DNA of 64,000 bases from Ignavibacteriales bacterium (GTDB lineage: Bacteria > Bacteroidota > Ignavibacteria > Ignavibacteriales > Ignavibacteriaceae): assembly GCA_003538625.1 (NCBI GenBank), contig DPRR01000028.1, forward strand, positions 62,001 through 126,000, written 5' to 3'. Of this stretch, positions 16,110-23,189 are shown piece by piece. Each line of letters starts with the position of its first letter. Position 1 is the stretch's first letter. Under the pieces are notes generated by a model. The model was not told where the DNA came from. It did not search any database and saw nothing but the letters and a program-made list of their open reading frames with translations. Position numbers and translations under genes: made by a program.

Positions 16110-16831
16110 TGTCCGGTCACTCAAAGTGGGCAACGATAAAAAGAAAAAAAGCCGTACTCGATTCTAAAAGAGGAAAGATTTTTACCAAGCTTATTAAAGA
16201 AATTACAATTGCTGCAAGAGATGGCGGGGATGTAAATGGCAATCCAAGACTGCGCTTAGCTGTTGATAATGCAAAAGCTCAGAACATGCCGCTTGATAAC
16301 ATTGAACGTGCAATTAAAAAAGCTACCGGTGAACTTGAAGGTGTAACCTATCATGAACTGACATACGAAGGTTATGGCCCTGCAGGAGTAGCTGTGCTTG
16401 TTGAAGTTGCTACCGATAACAAAAATAGAACTGTTGCTGAAGTAAGACATCTCTTTAGTAAAAATGGCGGCAGTATGGGCGAAACAGGATCTGTTGCATG
16501 GATGTTTGATAGGAAAGGTGTTATCACCCTTCCTGCTGAAGGAAAAAAAGAAGATGATGTTATGGAAATTATTTTAGAAGCCGGTGCAGATGATCTTACA
16601 ACTGAAGAAGATTATTTTGAAGTTACAACTTCAGTTGAATCTTTTGAAACTGTAAGAAGGACTTTAGTGGAGAAAAGTTTTACAGTAGAAAATGCATCGC
16701 TTCAGTGGATTGCTAAAAATATGATTGAGGTTAAAGGTGAAGATGCCGAGAAAGTTGTTAAGATGATTGAGTCACTTGAAGATCTTGACGACGTTCAGAA
16801 TGTTTATTCAAATGCTGATATTGTTGAATAG
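16109..16831 (+). CDS. yebC: YebC/PmpR family DNA-binding or translation-associated protein
   Basis: 240 aa. Classic start SGHSKWATIKRKKAVLDSKR, then FTKLIKEITIAARDGG, NMPLDNIERAIKKATGE, and EVRHLFSKNGGSMGETGSVA. The family includes proposed transcription regulators and TACO1-like translation factors. It sits between recJ and ruvC/ruvA; yebC next to ruvC is a very common bacterial arrangement. GAG-rich ribosome site GGAG precedes the start inside recJ. Confidence 0.95.
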   Translation: MSGHSKWATIKRKKAVLDSKRGKIFTKLIKEITIAARDGGDVNGNPRLRLAVDNAKAQNMPLDNIERAIKKATGELEGVTYHELTYEGYGPAGVAVLVEVATDNKNRTVAEVRHLFSKNGGSMGETGSVAWMFDRKGVITLPAEGKKEDDVMEIILEAGADDLTTEEDYFEVTTSVESFETVRRTLVEKSFTVENASLQWIAKNMIEVKGEDAEKVVKMIESLEDLDDVQNVYSNADIVE

Positions 16832-16861
16832 AATCTGATATTCAATAACTAATAATTTTAT

Positions 16862-16973
16862 TGTCATTCCCACACAAGAACCTGTGTTATAATTTTAAAA
16901 TCGTCACATCGAGCGAAGTCGAGGTGGGAATTAATTTCAAAATTTCAGTCTTCGACTCCGCTCAGACTGACGA
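16862..16973. repeat. Cluster of dispersed palindromic repeats between yebC and ruvC
   Basis: Contains GTCATTCCCACA, TCACATCGAGCGAAGTCGAG (16903-16922) and CAGTCTTCGACTCCGCTCAG (16947-16966) plus ACTGACG. The TTCGAC..GCTCAG type relates to the elements at 211-230 and 42795-42863. No gene seen here. Confidence 0.6.
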
Positions 16974-17035
16974 ACAATAATTTTTACATAAGCTCGTAAG
17001 TAGGAATCAATTTTTAAACAGCTTAAAACATTTAT

Positions 17036-17572
17036 ATGATCATCTTAGGTATAGATCCCGGAACAAGAATTACCGGTTTTGGAGTTATTAAATATATAAA
17101 TAATACCTTCGTAAGAGTTGCCGGCGGATCTATTAACCTTCCTGCAAACGAACCAATTCCACAACGACTAGAAATTATCTACAGTGAAATAAGTAAAATC
17201 ATAAAAAAATATAAGCCGGATGAATTTGCAATTGAAACTGCTTTCTATGGAAAGAATGTACAATCAGCAATGAAGATTGGCTATGCACGCGGAGTTTCTA
17301 TTCTATGTGCGTTACATAATAATGTTCCTGCAAGTGAATACTCACCAAGAGAAGTTAAAAAATCTGTCGTTGGAAAAGGCGCCGCAAGCAAAGAACAAGT
17401 TTCATTTATGATTAAAACGTTACTAAATATTAAAACAGAAAAAATAAAAGTTGATGAAAGTGATGCACTTGCAATAGCACTTTGTCATGCTTTCAGAATG
17501 AAAACTCCCGTAAAAAAAACTAAAGATTGGAAATCTTTTATTGAAGCTTATCCGGAAAGAGTTATAGGTTAA
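17036..17572 (+). CDS. ruvC: Holliday junction resolvase RuvC
   Basis: 178 aa. Catalytic acidic residues lie in IILGIDPGTRITGFG (Asp7), EFAIETAFYGKNVQSA (Glu near 68) and KVDESDALAIALCH (Asp near 142-145). It cleaves Holliday junctions after branch migration by RuvAB. ruvA follows 4 nt downstream; ruvB is not in this window. The ATG begins right after a short A/T leader without a strong ribosome site. Confidence 0.95.
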   Translation: MIILGIDPGTRITGFGVIKYINNTFVRVAGGSINLPANEPIPQRLEIIYSEISKIIKKYKPDEFAIETAFYGKNVQSAMKIGYARGVSILCALHNNVPASEYSPREVKKSVVGKGAASKEQVSFMIKTLLNIKTEKIKVDESDALAIALCHAFRMKTPVKKTKDWKSFIEAYPERVIG

Positions 17573-17576
17573 TATT

Positions 17577-18155
17577 TTGATAGGTTTTTTGACTGGCAAA
17601 TTAATTTCATCCAAACCAACACAAATCATACTTGATGTAAATGGTGTTGGTTATTTAGTAAACATTTCTATCAGTACTTTTGAAAAAATTTCTGATAAAG
17701 ATGTTGTGTCTCTATTCATTCATACAAGTGTTAAGGAAGATTCAATTACTTTATTTGGATTTTTTACTCAATCCGAAAAGGAAATGTTTGAGTTGTTAAT
17801 CTCAATTAGTGGAATTGGTCCCAAAGTAAGTCTGGGAATATTATCTGGAATTTCTGTTGATGATTTGAAAGATGCAATTGCCAACGGAAATGTTTCGCGT
17901 TTAATTGCAATTCCTGGAATTGGAAGAAAAACAGCAGAGCGCGTTGTACTCGAGTTAAGAAATAAAGTTGACGCGATTAAAGCCGATGGATCAATTAAAA
18001 TAACATCTGCAAAAGATGAAGCGATCTCTGCATTAGCAACACTTGGTTACCAAAGACAACTTGCAGAAAAAGTTGTGCGCGATTTACTTTCTGAAAATGC
18101 AAACTATTCTTTGGAAGAACTTATAAGAAAAGCTTTGGCTGGATTAAATAAGTAA
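17577..18155 (+). CDS. ruvA: Holliday junction branch migration protein RuvA
   Basis: 192 aa from a TTG start giving the standard IGFLTGKLISSKPTQIIL beginning. The N-terminal OB fold is followed by two helix-hairpin-helix motifs, ISGIGPKVSLGILSG and IPGIGRKTAERVVLELRNK, and a C-terminal domain III (EAISALATLGYQRQLAEKVV) that contacts RuvB. Tetramers bind Holliday junctions. A dispersed hairpin repeat lies immediately after the stop. Confidence 0.95.
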   Translation: MIGFLTGKLISSKPTQIILDVNGVGYLVNISISTFEKISDKDVVSLFIHTSVKEDSITLFGFFTQSEKEMFELLISISGIGPKVSLGILSGISVDDLKDAIANGNVSRLIAIPGIGRKTAERVVLELRNKVDAIKADGSIKITSAKDEAISALATLGYQRQLAEKVVRDLLSENANYSLEELIRKALAGLNK

Positions 18156-18167
18156 CTCACTCTGTAT

Positions 18168-18268
18168 GTCATTAAGAGGAGTCCTCTACAGCCTGCCCCG
18201 ATTCGATCGGGGAAGCAATCTAATAATGAACAGATTGCTTCATCCCGAAAAACGGGATTCGCAATGAC
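18168..18268. repeat. Long hairpin repeat (GTCATT...GAAGCAATCT type), copy 1
   Basis: GAAGCAATCT (18212-18221) and AGATTGCTTC (18232-18241) form the central stem; inner CCCCGATTCGATCGGGG and CCCGAAAAACGGG form side hairpins; outer ends GTCATT and AATGAC close it. It lies between the convergent ends of ruvA and the FAH-family gene, where it could serve as a two-way terminator. Related copies are at 21883, 29294 and 35462. Confidence 0.8.
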
Positions 18269-18275
18269 CAGCAAG

Positions 18276-18932
18276 CTAACGAACCTTACATTCAAGTTTA
18301 ACTATTCCATCAAGCTCTGCTTCAAGTTTATCTCCGCTATTAACTTTGCTTACACCTTTGGGAGTCCCTGTAAAAATTAAATCACCTGCTTCAAGCTTCA
18401 TTAAGGAAGAAATGTATTGAACAATCTCAACAGGTTTGTGAAGCATTTTATTTAATTGATCTTTCTGTCTGTACTCACCGTTTATTTTTAATGAAATTGT
18501 TTCATCTAAAGTTAGCTGATGTGAAAATTTTTCTACAAACTCAGAAAGTACTGTGGACGTATCAAAACACTTTGCTATTGTCCACGGATGTCCTTTCTTT
18601 TTAAGATCAGACTGAACATCGCGTAAAGTCATATCTAATCCGATTCCATATCCTGCTATTGCTCTTTCTGCAGTTTCAGAATCAGCATCTTTAATGTCTT
18701 CACCAATCAACAATACTAATTCAGTTTCGTGATGCATATCATTCGAGAATGATGGATAAACAATTTCATCACCTGAATAAATTACAGACGAAACTGTTTT
18801 TAAAAACACAACCGGCTTTTCGTGAATTATATTTCCAAGCTCGTGAACGTGTTCAGCATAATTTCTGCCAACACACAATATTTTGCCAATTGTAATTTCT
18901 CTACTACTATTTTTGATTTTTATTTTTTTCAT
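18276..18932 (-). CDS. Fumarylacetoacetate hydrolase family protein (acylpyruvate hydrolase-like)
   Basis: 218 aa, the short FAHD1-like form. Signature segments: GKILCVGRNYAEHVHELG, KPVVFLKTVSSVI, the metal ligands in HHETELVLLIGEDI, GYGIGLDMTLRDVQSDLK, and LEAGDLIFTGTPKGVSKV. Members hydrolyse acylpyruvates, decarboxylate oxaloacetate or tautomerise it; the substrate here cannot be fixed. It stands alone, convergent with ruvA, with REP palindromes upstream. Confidence 0.88.
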   Translation of the reverse strand: MKKIKIKNSSREITIGKILCVGRNYAEHVHELGNIIHEKPVVFLKTVSSVIYSGDEIVYPSFSNDMHHETELVLLIGEDIKDADSETAERAIAGYGIGLDMTLRDVQSDLKKKGHPWTIAKCFDTSTVLSEFVEKFSHQLTLDETISLKINGEYRQKDQLNKMLHKPVEIVQYISSLMKLEAGDLIFTGTPKGVSKVNSGDKLEAELDGIVKLECKVR

Positions 18933-18959
18933 ATCAAGTTCCTTCGTTGCTCTTCGTAA

Positions 18960-19115
18960 CTCAGACTTTAGTCTGAGATTAAATATGATTGTTTACATGC
19001 GCAGAATGAATTCTGCGTTACGAAAGTACAAGTTATTTGTTGTTTTCGTAATTCAGACTTCAGTCTGAGAATTTAGTTTTTAGTATTTATCTAAAGCACA
19101 GAATAAATTCTGTGC
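18960..19115. repeat. Two REP palindrome pairs beside the RAYT gene
   Basis: Pair 1: CTCAGACTTTAGTCTGAG (18960-18977) with CGCAGAATGAATTCTGCG (19000-19017). Pair 2: TCAGACTTCAGTCTGA (19053-19068) with GCACAGAATAAATTCTGTGC (19096-19115). Each pair is one CAGACT-type and one CAGAAT-type palindrome about 25-30 nt apart, in REPIN-like arrangement, with TTACG or CCCG tails. Confidence 0.85.
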
Positions 19116-19125
19116 CCCGAAAACT

Positions 19126-19722
19126 TCAATCCAAAACTAAATAACTTGGATGACAATAAGTATATTCCCAATCTTTCCAATCAGAAACTAAATTTGCATT
19201 AACAGGATTTAAGAGAACATATTTAATAATATTGTAAAGTTCTTTTTCCTCACGAACTAATCTATCAAAACTTTCAGCTTGCCAAAGATTACCTTTTCTG
19301 TTTAAAAGTTTATTGATAGAAATTGAAGAACTGCCTTTAATAAGTTTCATAATATCGCTTAAAGTCTTACCGGTATTTAAAATTGTAAACACAATATGTA
19401 CATGATTCGGCATAATGCAATAACAGATTAGTTGATATAATTTATTCTCATATTTTTCTATTGTTTCCTTAATTACGCTTACAACTTTTTTATTTAGTAA
19501 ATAATTCTCTCCATATTTTCCGGAATCCAATAGCTCATCATATTTCTTAAAAAGTTTTTTCTCTTTTATGGATAATTCGGCTTGATCCTTTTCTAATGAG
19601 TTTCTTATTTCTTCTATCAATTTTAATGGCAGACTATCTTTCAATCTGAAAGTAACAAAGTAATTCCCTTCGTTATAATGAAGATGAGGTAAGTTCCTTC
19701 GATGAAAATATCTCTGTGTCAT
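19126..19722 (-). CDS. REP-associated tyrosine transposase (Y1/IS200-like)
   Basis: 198 aa. The N-terminal YFHRRNLPHLHYNEGNYFVTFRL, the HUH motif in CYCIMPNHVHIVFTI (~125-139), KGSSSISINKLLNRKGNLWQ, and the catalytic tyrosine in YNIIKYVLLNPVNANLV (~165-180) identify the Y1 transposase family that acts on REP sequences. RAYTs nick single-stranded REP hairpins and are thought to spread them. Two REP pairs lie on each side of this gene, and single copies occur at 4160 and 57500. Unlike an insertion sequence it has no second gene or terminal repeats of its own. Confidence 0.9.
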   Translation of the reverse strand: MTQRYFHRRNLPHLHYNEGNYFVTFRLKDSLPLKLIEEIRNSLEKDQAELSIKEKKLFKKYDELLDSGKYGENYLLNKKVVSVIKETIEKYENKLYQLICYCIMPNHVHIVFTILNTGKTLSDIMKLIKGSSSISINKLLNRKGNLWQAESFDRLVREEKELYNIIKYVLLNPVNANLVSDWKDWEYTYCHPSYLVLD

Positions 19723-19740
19723 TATTGTTATTTTTGTAGT

Positions 19741-19881
19741 TCAGACTTTAGTCTGAGACTATGTTTAATAATTATATACATGCGCAGAATAAATTCTGTG
19801 TTACGATTTTGCTTGCATAGCTCAGACTTTAGTCTGAGACTATGTTTAATAATTATATACATGCGCAGAATGAATTCTGCG
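19741..19881. repeat. Two near-identical REP palindrome pairs upstream of the RAYT gene
   Basis: TCAGACTTTAGTCTGA (19741-19756) + CGCAGAATAAATTCTGTG (19783-19800), then CTCAGACTTTAGTCTGAG (19821-19838) + CGCAGAATGAATTCTGCG (19864-19881). The ~65-bp units including the spacer GACTATGTTTAATAATTATA are almost the same, a recent tandem duplication. Confidence 0.88.
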
Positions 19882-19895
19882 TTACGAAAAACTAT

Positions 19896-21161
19896 TTACG
19901 TTTTCTGTTTCTTTTTGGTTGCCGCGGGAAATAAAATGTTGTTTAATATTAATCTGTACCCGGGAGAATTTTTATGCAAACTTAAATCTGTTGGAGGATC
20001 ACCAACTGCGTGCTGATAATCTTCGGGATCGTGACCGCCATAAAAAGTGAAGGTTCCCCTTCCAAAATTTCCGTGTATATATTTTACCTGATCAGTACCT
20101 TGTCTTTCTGCCATAACAATTACAGAATTCTTTATAAGATTTTTTCTGAACATTGTTGTCTGTCCCATAAATCCTTTTATAACATTTGCATGATCCTGTG
20201 TTAACATTGTTGGAACAGGATCATACTTGGCAGAAAAATCAAACAAGGTAAAATAATCGTTCTGTTCTAAACCAATTTCAGCAGGTTGTATATCAATATC
20301 GCTGTATTCATAAATATAGGGATTCATATCTATTTTAAAATTCTGGAAAGCAAATGTCTTAGAAAAATCAAGTTTGCTTTGCGCGTCCGGATCAGCAGCA
20401 TCGCCATCAAAAACCGGAGCGCAGATATCCACATTTTCTGCAGCAAGTGAAATATCATAAGAATCAGTTGCACTGCACATCGCAAACAGAAATCCGCCTT
20501 GCCCCACAAAGTTTTTGATTGTTAATGAAACAGCTTTCATCATATCAGAAACTTTATTGAATCCATTTTTCTTTGCATCATTCTCATACATTATCTGCTG
20601 ATCGATATACCATTGTGCATTACTAAAACTTGCGTAGAACTTGCCATACTGCCCCGTAAAATCTTCGTGATGCAAATGGATCCAGTCATATTTTTCCAGA
20701 TCGCCCCGAAGAATTTCATCATTCCAGATTTTATCATATTTAACATTAGCATATTCCAATGCAAGAGTAACAGCATCATCCCATGGTTGAAATCCCGGCG
20801 GAACGTAAACAGCTATTCTCGGTGCCTTTTCCAACCGCACAACATCCATGTTATTATCTTCACTCTGCACCTCAGCATATATCTGCGATGCCTGACTAAG
20901 ATTAATTTGTTCAAACAAAACTTCATTAAGCAAACATTCAGAAACTATTTTATCGGATTGATCAATCATAAATGATCCGCCGCGATAGTTTAAAAGCCAA
21001 TCAGCTTTTAACCCGTCCTCCAAAGCGTGAAAAGTAATTCCATAAGCTTTAAGATGATCTGTTTGTGTTAGATCCATCGGGATTAGGATTTTGTTTTGGG
21101 GAAAGATATTTGTGTTAAAGGCGAGAAGTAAAAAAAGCAAAGCACCCAATAATTGGTTCAT
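19896..21161 (-). CDS. Exported conserved protein (often labelled asparagine synthetase B)
   Basis: 421 aa from the ATG at 21161. A signal peptide MNQLLGALLFLLLAFNTNIF is followed by ILIPMDLTQTDHLKAYGITF and WLLNYRGGSFMI. The central region holds WIHLHHEDFTGQYGKFY and GQGGFLFAMCSATDSYDISL, which resemble a class-I-glutaminase-like Cys fold; the end has GNFGRGTFTFYGGHDPEDYQ. Relatives in Bacteroidota carry the name asparagine synthetase B, but nothing here looks like an ATP-dependent synthetase, so the name should not be trusted. Exported and function unknown. The frame opens 31 codons earlier inside the small gene upstream; that part was excluded. It follows a 54-aa gene by 10 nt. Confidence 0.75.
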   Translation of the reverse strand: MNQLLGALLFLLLAFNTNIFPQNKILIPMDLTQTDHLKAYGITFHALEDGLKADWLLNYRGGSFMIDQSDKIVSECLLNEVLFEQINLSQASQIYAEVQSEDNNMDVVRLEKAPRIAVYVPPGFQPWDDAVTLALEYANVKYDKIWNDEILRGDLEKYDWIHLHHEDFTGQYGKFYASFSNAQWYIDQQIMYENDAKKNGFNKVSDMMKAVSLTIKNFVGQGGFLFAMCSATDSYDISLAAENVDICAPVFDGDAADPDAQSKLDFSKTFAFQNFKIDMNPYIYEYSDIDIQPAEIGLEQNDYFTLFDFSAKYDPVPTMLTQDHANVIKGFMGQTTMFRKNLIKNSVIVMAERQGTDQVKYIHGNFGRGTFTFYGGHDPEDYQHAVGDPPTDLSLHKNSPGYRLILNNILFPAATKKKQKT

Positions 21162-21171
21162 GCTGTATAAC

Positions 21172-21336
21172 TTAATTAACCTTACTTTTTGCTCGTGTTT
21201 TTTTTCTAAGCAAAGTATTTCTTTTTTTACTTTTTTCTGATTTGATATAATCATTTATTAATTTCACTTCATCCTTCTTTAAAGGTCTAGATTCAACTGT
21301 AAGATAAACTTCTTTTGGTTCCTTTATAATACCCAT
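21172..21336 (-). CDS. Small basic protein (54 aa) coupled to the GNAT-like gene
   Basis: ATG at 21334-21336, stop at 21172-21174. The protein begins MGIIKEPKEVYLTVESRPLK, continues through a helix-forming KKDEVKLINDYIKSEKSKK, and ends in a Lys/Arg-rich tail (LLRKKTRAKSKVN). It starts 3 nt after the stop of the 175-aa gene with AAGGA as ribosome site, so the two are translationally coupled. From memory, short MGIIKEP-type proteins recur next to proteins like the upstream one in Bacteroidota and Chlorobi; this needs a search. A toxin-antitoxin or partner-protein role is a guess. Confidence 0.65.
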   Translation of the reverse strand: MGIIKEPKEVYLTVESRPLKKDEVKLINDYIKSEKSKKRNTLLRKKTRAKSKVN

Positions 21337-21339
21337 TAT

Positions 21340-21867
21340 CTAATCCTTAAAATATTTATTCGTTAGTTTAAAGGCAGCATCTGAATTAATCAACATAAGA
21401 TTGCCGCCTAAATGTGTTGCACCTAAAATATCTATATAGTGGTTTATAAGTTTTGATTTTGAAATGAATGAAACATAACCGCCATAACCTCTCTGGAATG
21501 ATAATTTACACGCAAACGCAACTAAATTACCTGGAACGCCAAGGTATATTTTTTCTTTCCCTCTATTAAATGGAGCACTTTCAAGAAGATTCATTAATAC
21601 AAAATTATCTTCAAATGAAATGCTGATTAAACCTTGAATAACTTGCAGATTATTTTGAATAGTAAGTTTATATATCTCTTTGTTTGGAGATTGTAGTTCC
21701 ATTTTCCAATTAAATTCCCAGCCGAACTTCTTATTGATTTTTACTAGATCTGATTTTAGGAGTAATGAAACCTCTGTCTGAAAAACATCTCCAGTAACCA
21801 CGTTTTCGATAGAGTTGGTAAGTTTATCAATTTCAAACGAAAGTTTTGTTTTAATGTTTCTATTCAT
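21340..21867 (-). CDS. GNAT-like protein of unknown function
   Basis: 175 aa. The C-terminal half has the look of an acetyltransferase fold: strand LISISFEDNFVLMNLLES, then GVPGNLVAFACKLSFQRGYG as the likely acetyl-CoA loop and helix, then YVSFISKSKLINHYIDILGA and a final KLTNKYF. The N-terminal half (TKLSFEIDKLTNSIENVVTG) is unrecognised. No substrate can be named. It is first in a three-gene run (this gene, the 54-aa basic protein, the exported protein). Start at the ATG at 21865-21867 just downstream of a half copy of a dispersed hairpin repeat. Confidence 0.7.
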   Translation of the reverse strand: MNRNIKTKLSFEIDKLTNSIENVVTGDVFQTEVSLLLKSDLVKINKKFGWEFNWKMELQSPNKEIYKLTIQNNLQVIQGLISISFEDNFVLMNLLESAPFNRGKEKIYLGVPGNLVAFACKLSFQRGYGGYVSFISKSKLINHYIDILGATHLGGNLMLINSDAAFKLTNKYFKD

Positions 21868-21882
21868 TCACATCCATCATTA

Positions 21883-21917
21883 ACAGATTGCTTCGTCCCC
21901 TTGGGACTCGCAATGAC
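21883..21917. repeat. Half copy of the AGATTGCTTC hairpin repeat
   Basis: CAGATTGCTTCGTCCCCTTG and GGACTCGCAATGACA: the right half of the long hairpin family found whole at 18168, 29294 and 35462. It lies between clpX and the GNAT-like gene. Confidence 0.65.
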
Positions 21918-21930
21918 ATTTCAGGAATAG

Positions 21931-23181
21931 TTAAGCAGATTTTACATCACTCTTAATAAAAATGGGCTCGGAGTTTTTTTCAACCGCATCTTTGGTGATA
22001 ATACATTTATCAACATCTTTTTTGTTCGGAAGATCATACATTATATCAATCATAAAATCTTCAACAATACTGCGCAAAGCTCGTGCACCGGTTTTTCTTT
22101 CCATTGATTTCTGTACAATTGCATCTAATGCAAACGGATCAAACTCTAACTCTATCCCTTCCATCAAAAAAAGTTTTTTATACTGTTTTATGATTGCATT
22201 CTTCGGTTCAGTTAAAATATTACGCATTGCTTCTTCGGTAAGCTGATGAAGCGGAGCTGCAACTGGAAGTCTTCCAATCAATTCAGGAATCAACCCAAAT
22301 CTTAAAAGATCTTCCGGCTGAATGTGGGAAATTAAATCATCCTCTTTTGTTTTTGCTTTTAAATCTGATGCGAATCCCATTCTGTTTTCATTAAGTCTTT
22401 TTGCAATTATTTTATCGATGCCATCAAATGCACCGCCAACGATGAACAAAATATTTTTCGTGTTAAGATTAATCAAACTTTGTTCAGGATGTTTTCTTCC
22501 GCCTTTAGGTGGAATGCCTGCGATTGTTCCTTCTAAAATTTTTAATAATGCCTGCTGCACGCCTTCACCGGAAACATCACGAGTAATTGAAGTACTTTCA
22601 CTTTTGCGTGCAACTTTATCAATTTCATCAATGTAAACAATTCCTTTTTGCGCGCGCTCAAGATTGTAATCCGCGGCTTGAAGTAAATGAACAAGAACCG
22701 ATTCAACATCATCACCAACGTAACCGGCTTCTGTTAAAGTAGTAGCATCTGCAATTGCAAAGGGAACATCCAACGTTTTTGCGAGAGTTTGTGCAAGTAA
22801 AGTTTTTCCAACTCCCGTTGGACCAATTAGAAGAATATTGCTCTTTTCAATTTCAACATCATCAAGCTCAAAAAATGTTGTGCGTGATCCAATTCTTTTA
22901 TAATGATTATAAACTGCAACAGCTAAAACTTTTTTTGCTCTGTCCTGTCCAATCACATATTCATCAAGTGCTTTTTTAATTGTTTCCGGTGTATGCTGAT
23001 TCCATTTACCTTGCTTCTGATTACTGAACGCGGCAAGATTATTTTTTAAAATATCAACACTGCTTCCGATGCAAATATCACAAATATAAACATCGGGTCC
23101 GGCAATCATACTTCCGACTTCATTTCCATCTCTTCCGCAGAATGAGCACTTTACGATTTTTTGTCCGGGTTTTTTAGACAT
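21931..23181 (-). CDS. clpX: ATP-dependent Clp protease ATP-binding subunit ClpX
   Basis: 416 aa, normal length. N-terminal zinc-binding domain with CSFCGRDGNEVGSMIAGP and CDICIGS; AAA+ module with Walker A LLIGPTGVGKTLLAQTLA, Walker B IVYIDEIDKVARK, the substrate pore loop AGYVGDDVE, and sensor region LIPELIGRLPVAAPL; C-terminal MERKTGARALRSIVEDFM. It unfolds substrates for ClpP in the cytoplasm. clpP is not adjacent. A TPR gene lies 8 nt upstream on the same strand. Confidence 0.96.
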   Translation of the reverse strand: MSKKPGQKIVKCSFCGRDGNEVGSMIAGPDVYICDICIGSSVDILKNNLAAFSNQKQGKWNQHTPETIKKALDEYVIGQDRAKKVLAVAVYNHYKRIGSRTTFFELDDVEIEKSNILLIGPTGVGKTLLAQTLAKTLDVPFAIADATTLTEAGYVGDDVESVLVHLLQAADYNLERAQKGIVYIDEIDKVARKSESTSITRDVSGEGVQQALLKILEGTIAGIPPKGGRKHPEQSLINLNTKNILFIVGGAFDGIDKIIAKRLNENRMGFASDLKAKTKEDDLISHIQPEDLLRFGLIPELIGRLPVAAPLHQLTEEAMRNILTEPKNAIIKQYKKLFLMEGIELEFDPFALDAIVQKSMERKTGARALRSIVEDFMIDIMYDLPNKKDVDKCIITKDAVEKNSEPIFIKSDVKSA

Positions 23182-23189
23182 CGATTATC

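Noticed and set aside
19896..21161. True asparagine synthetase B
   Set aside because: The protein is exported and lacks the N-terminal nucleophile Cys2 glutaminase and the ATP-pyrophosphatase SGGxDS motif, so the inherited name is not supported.
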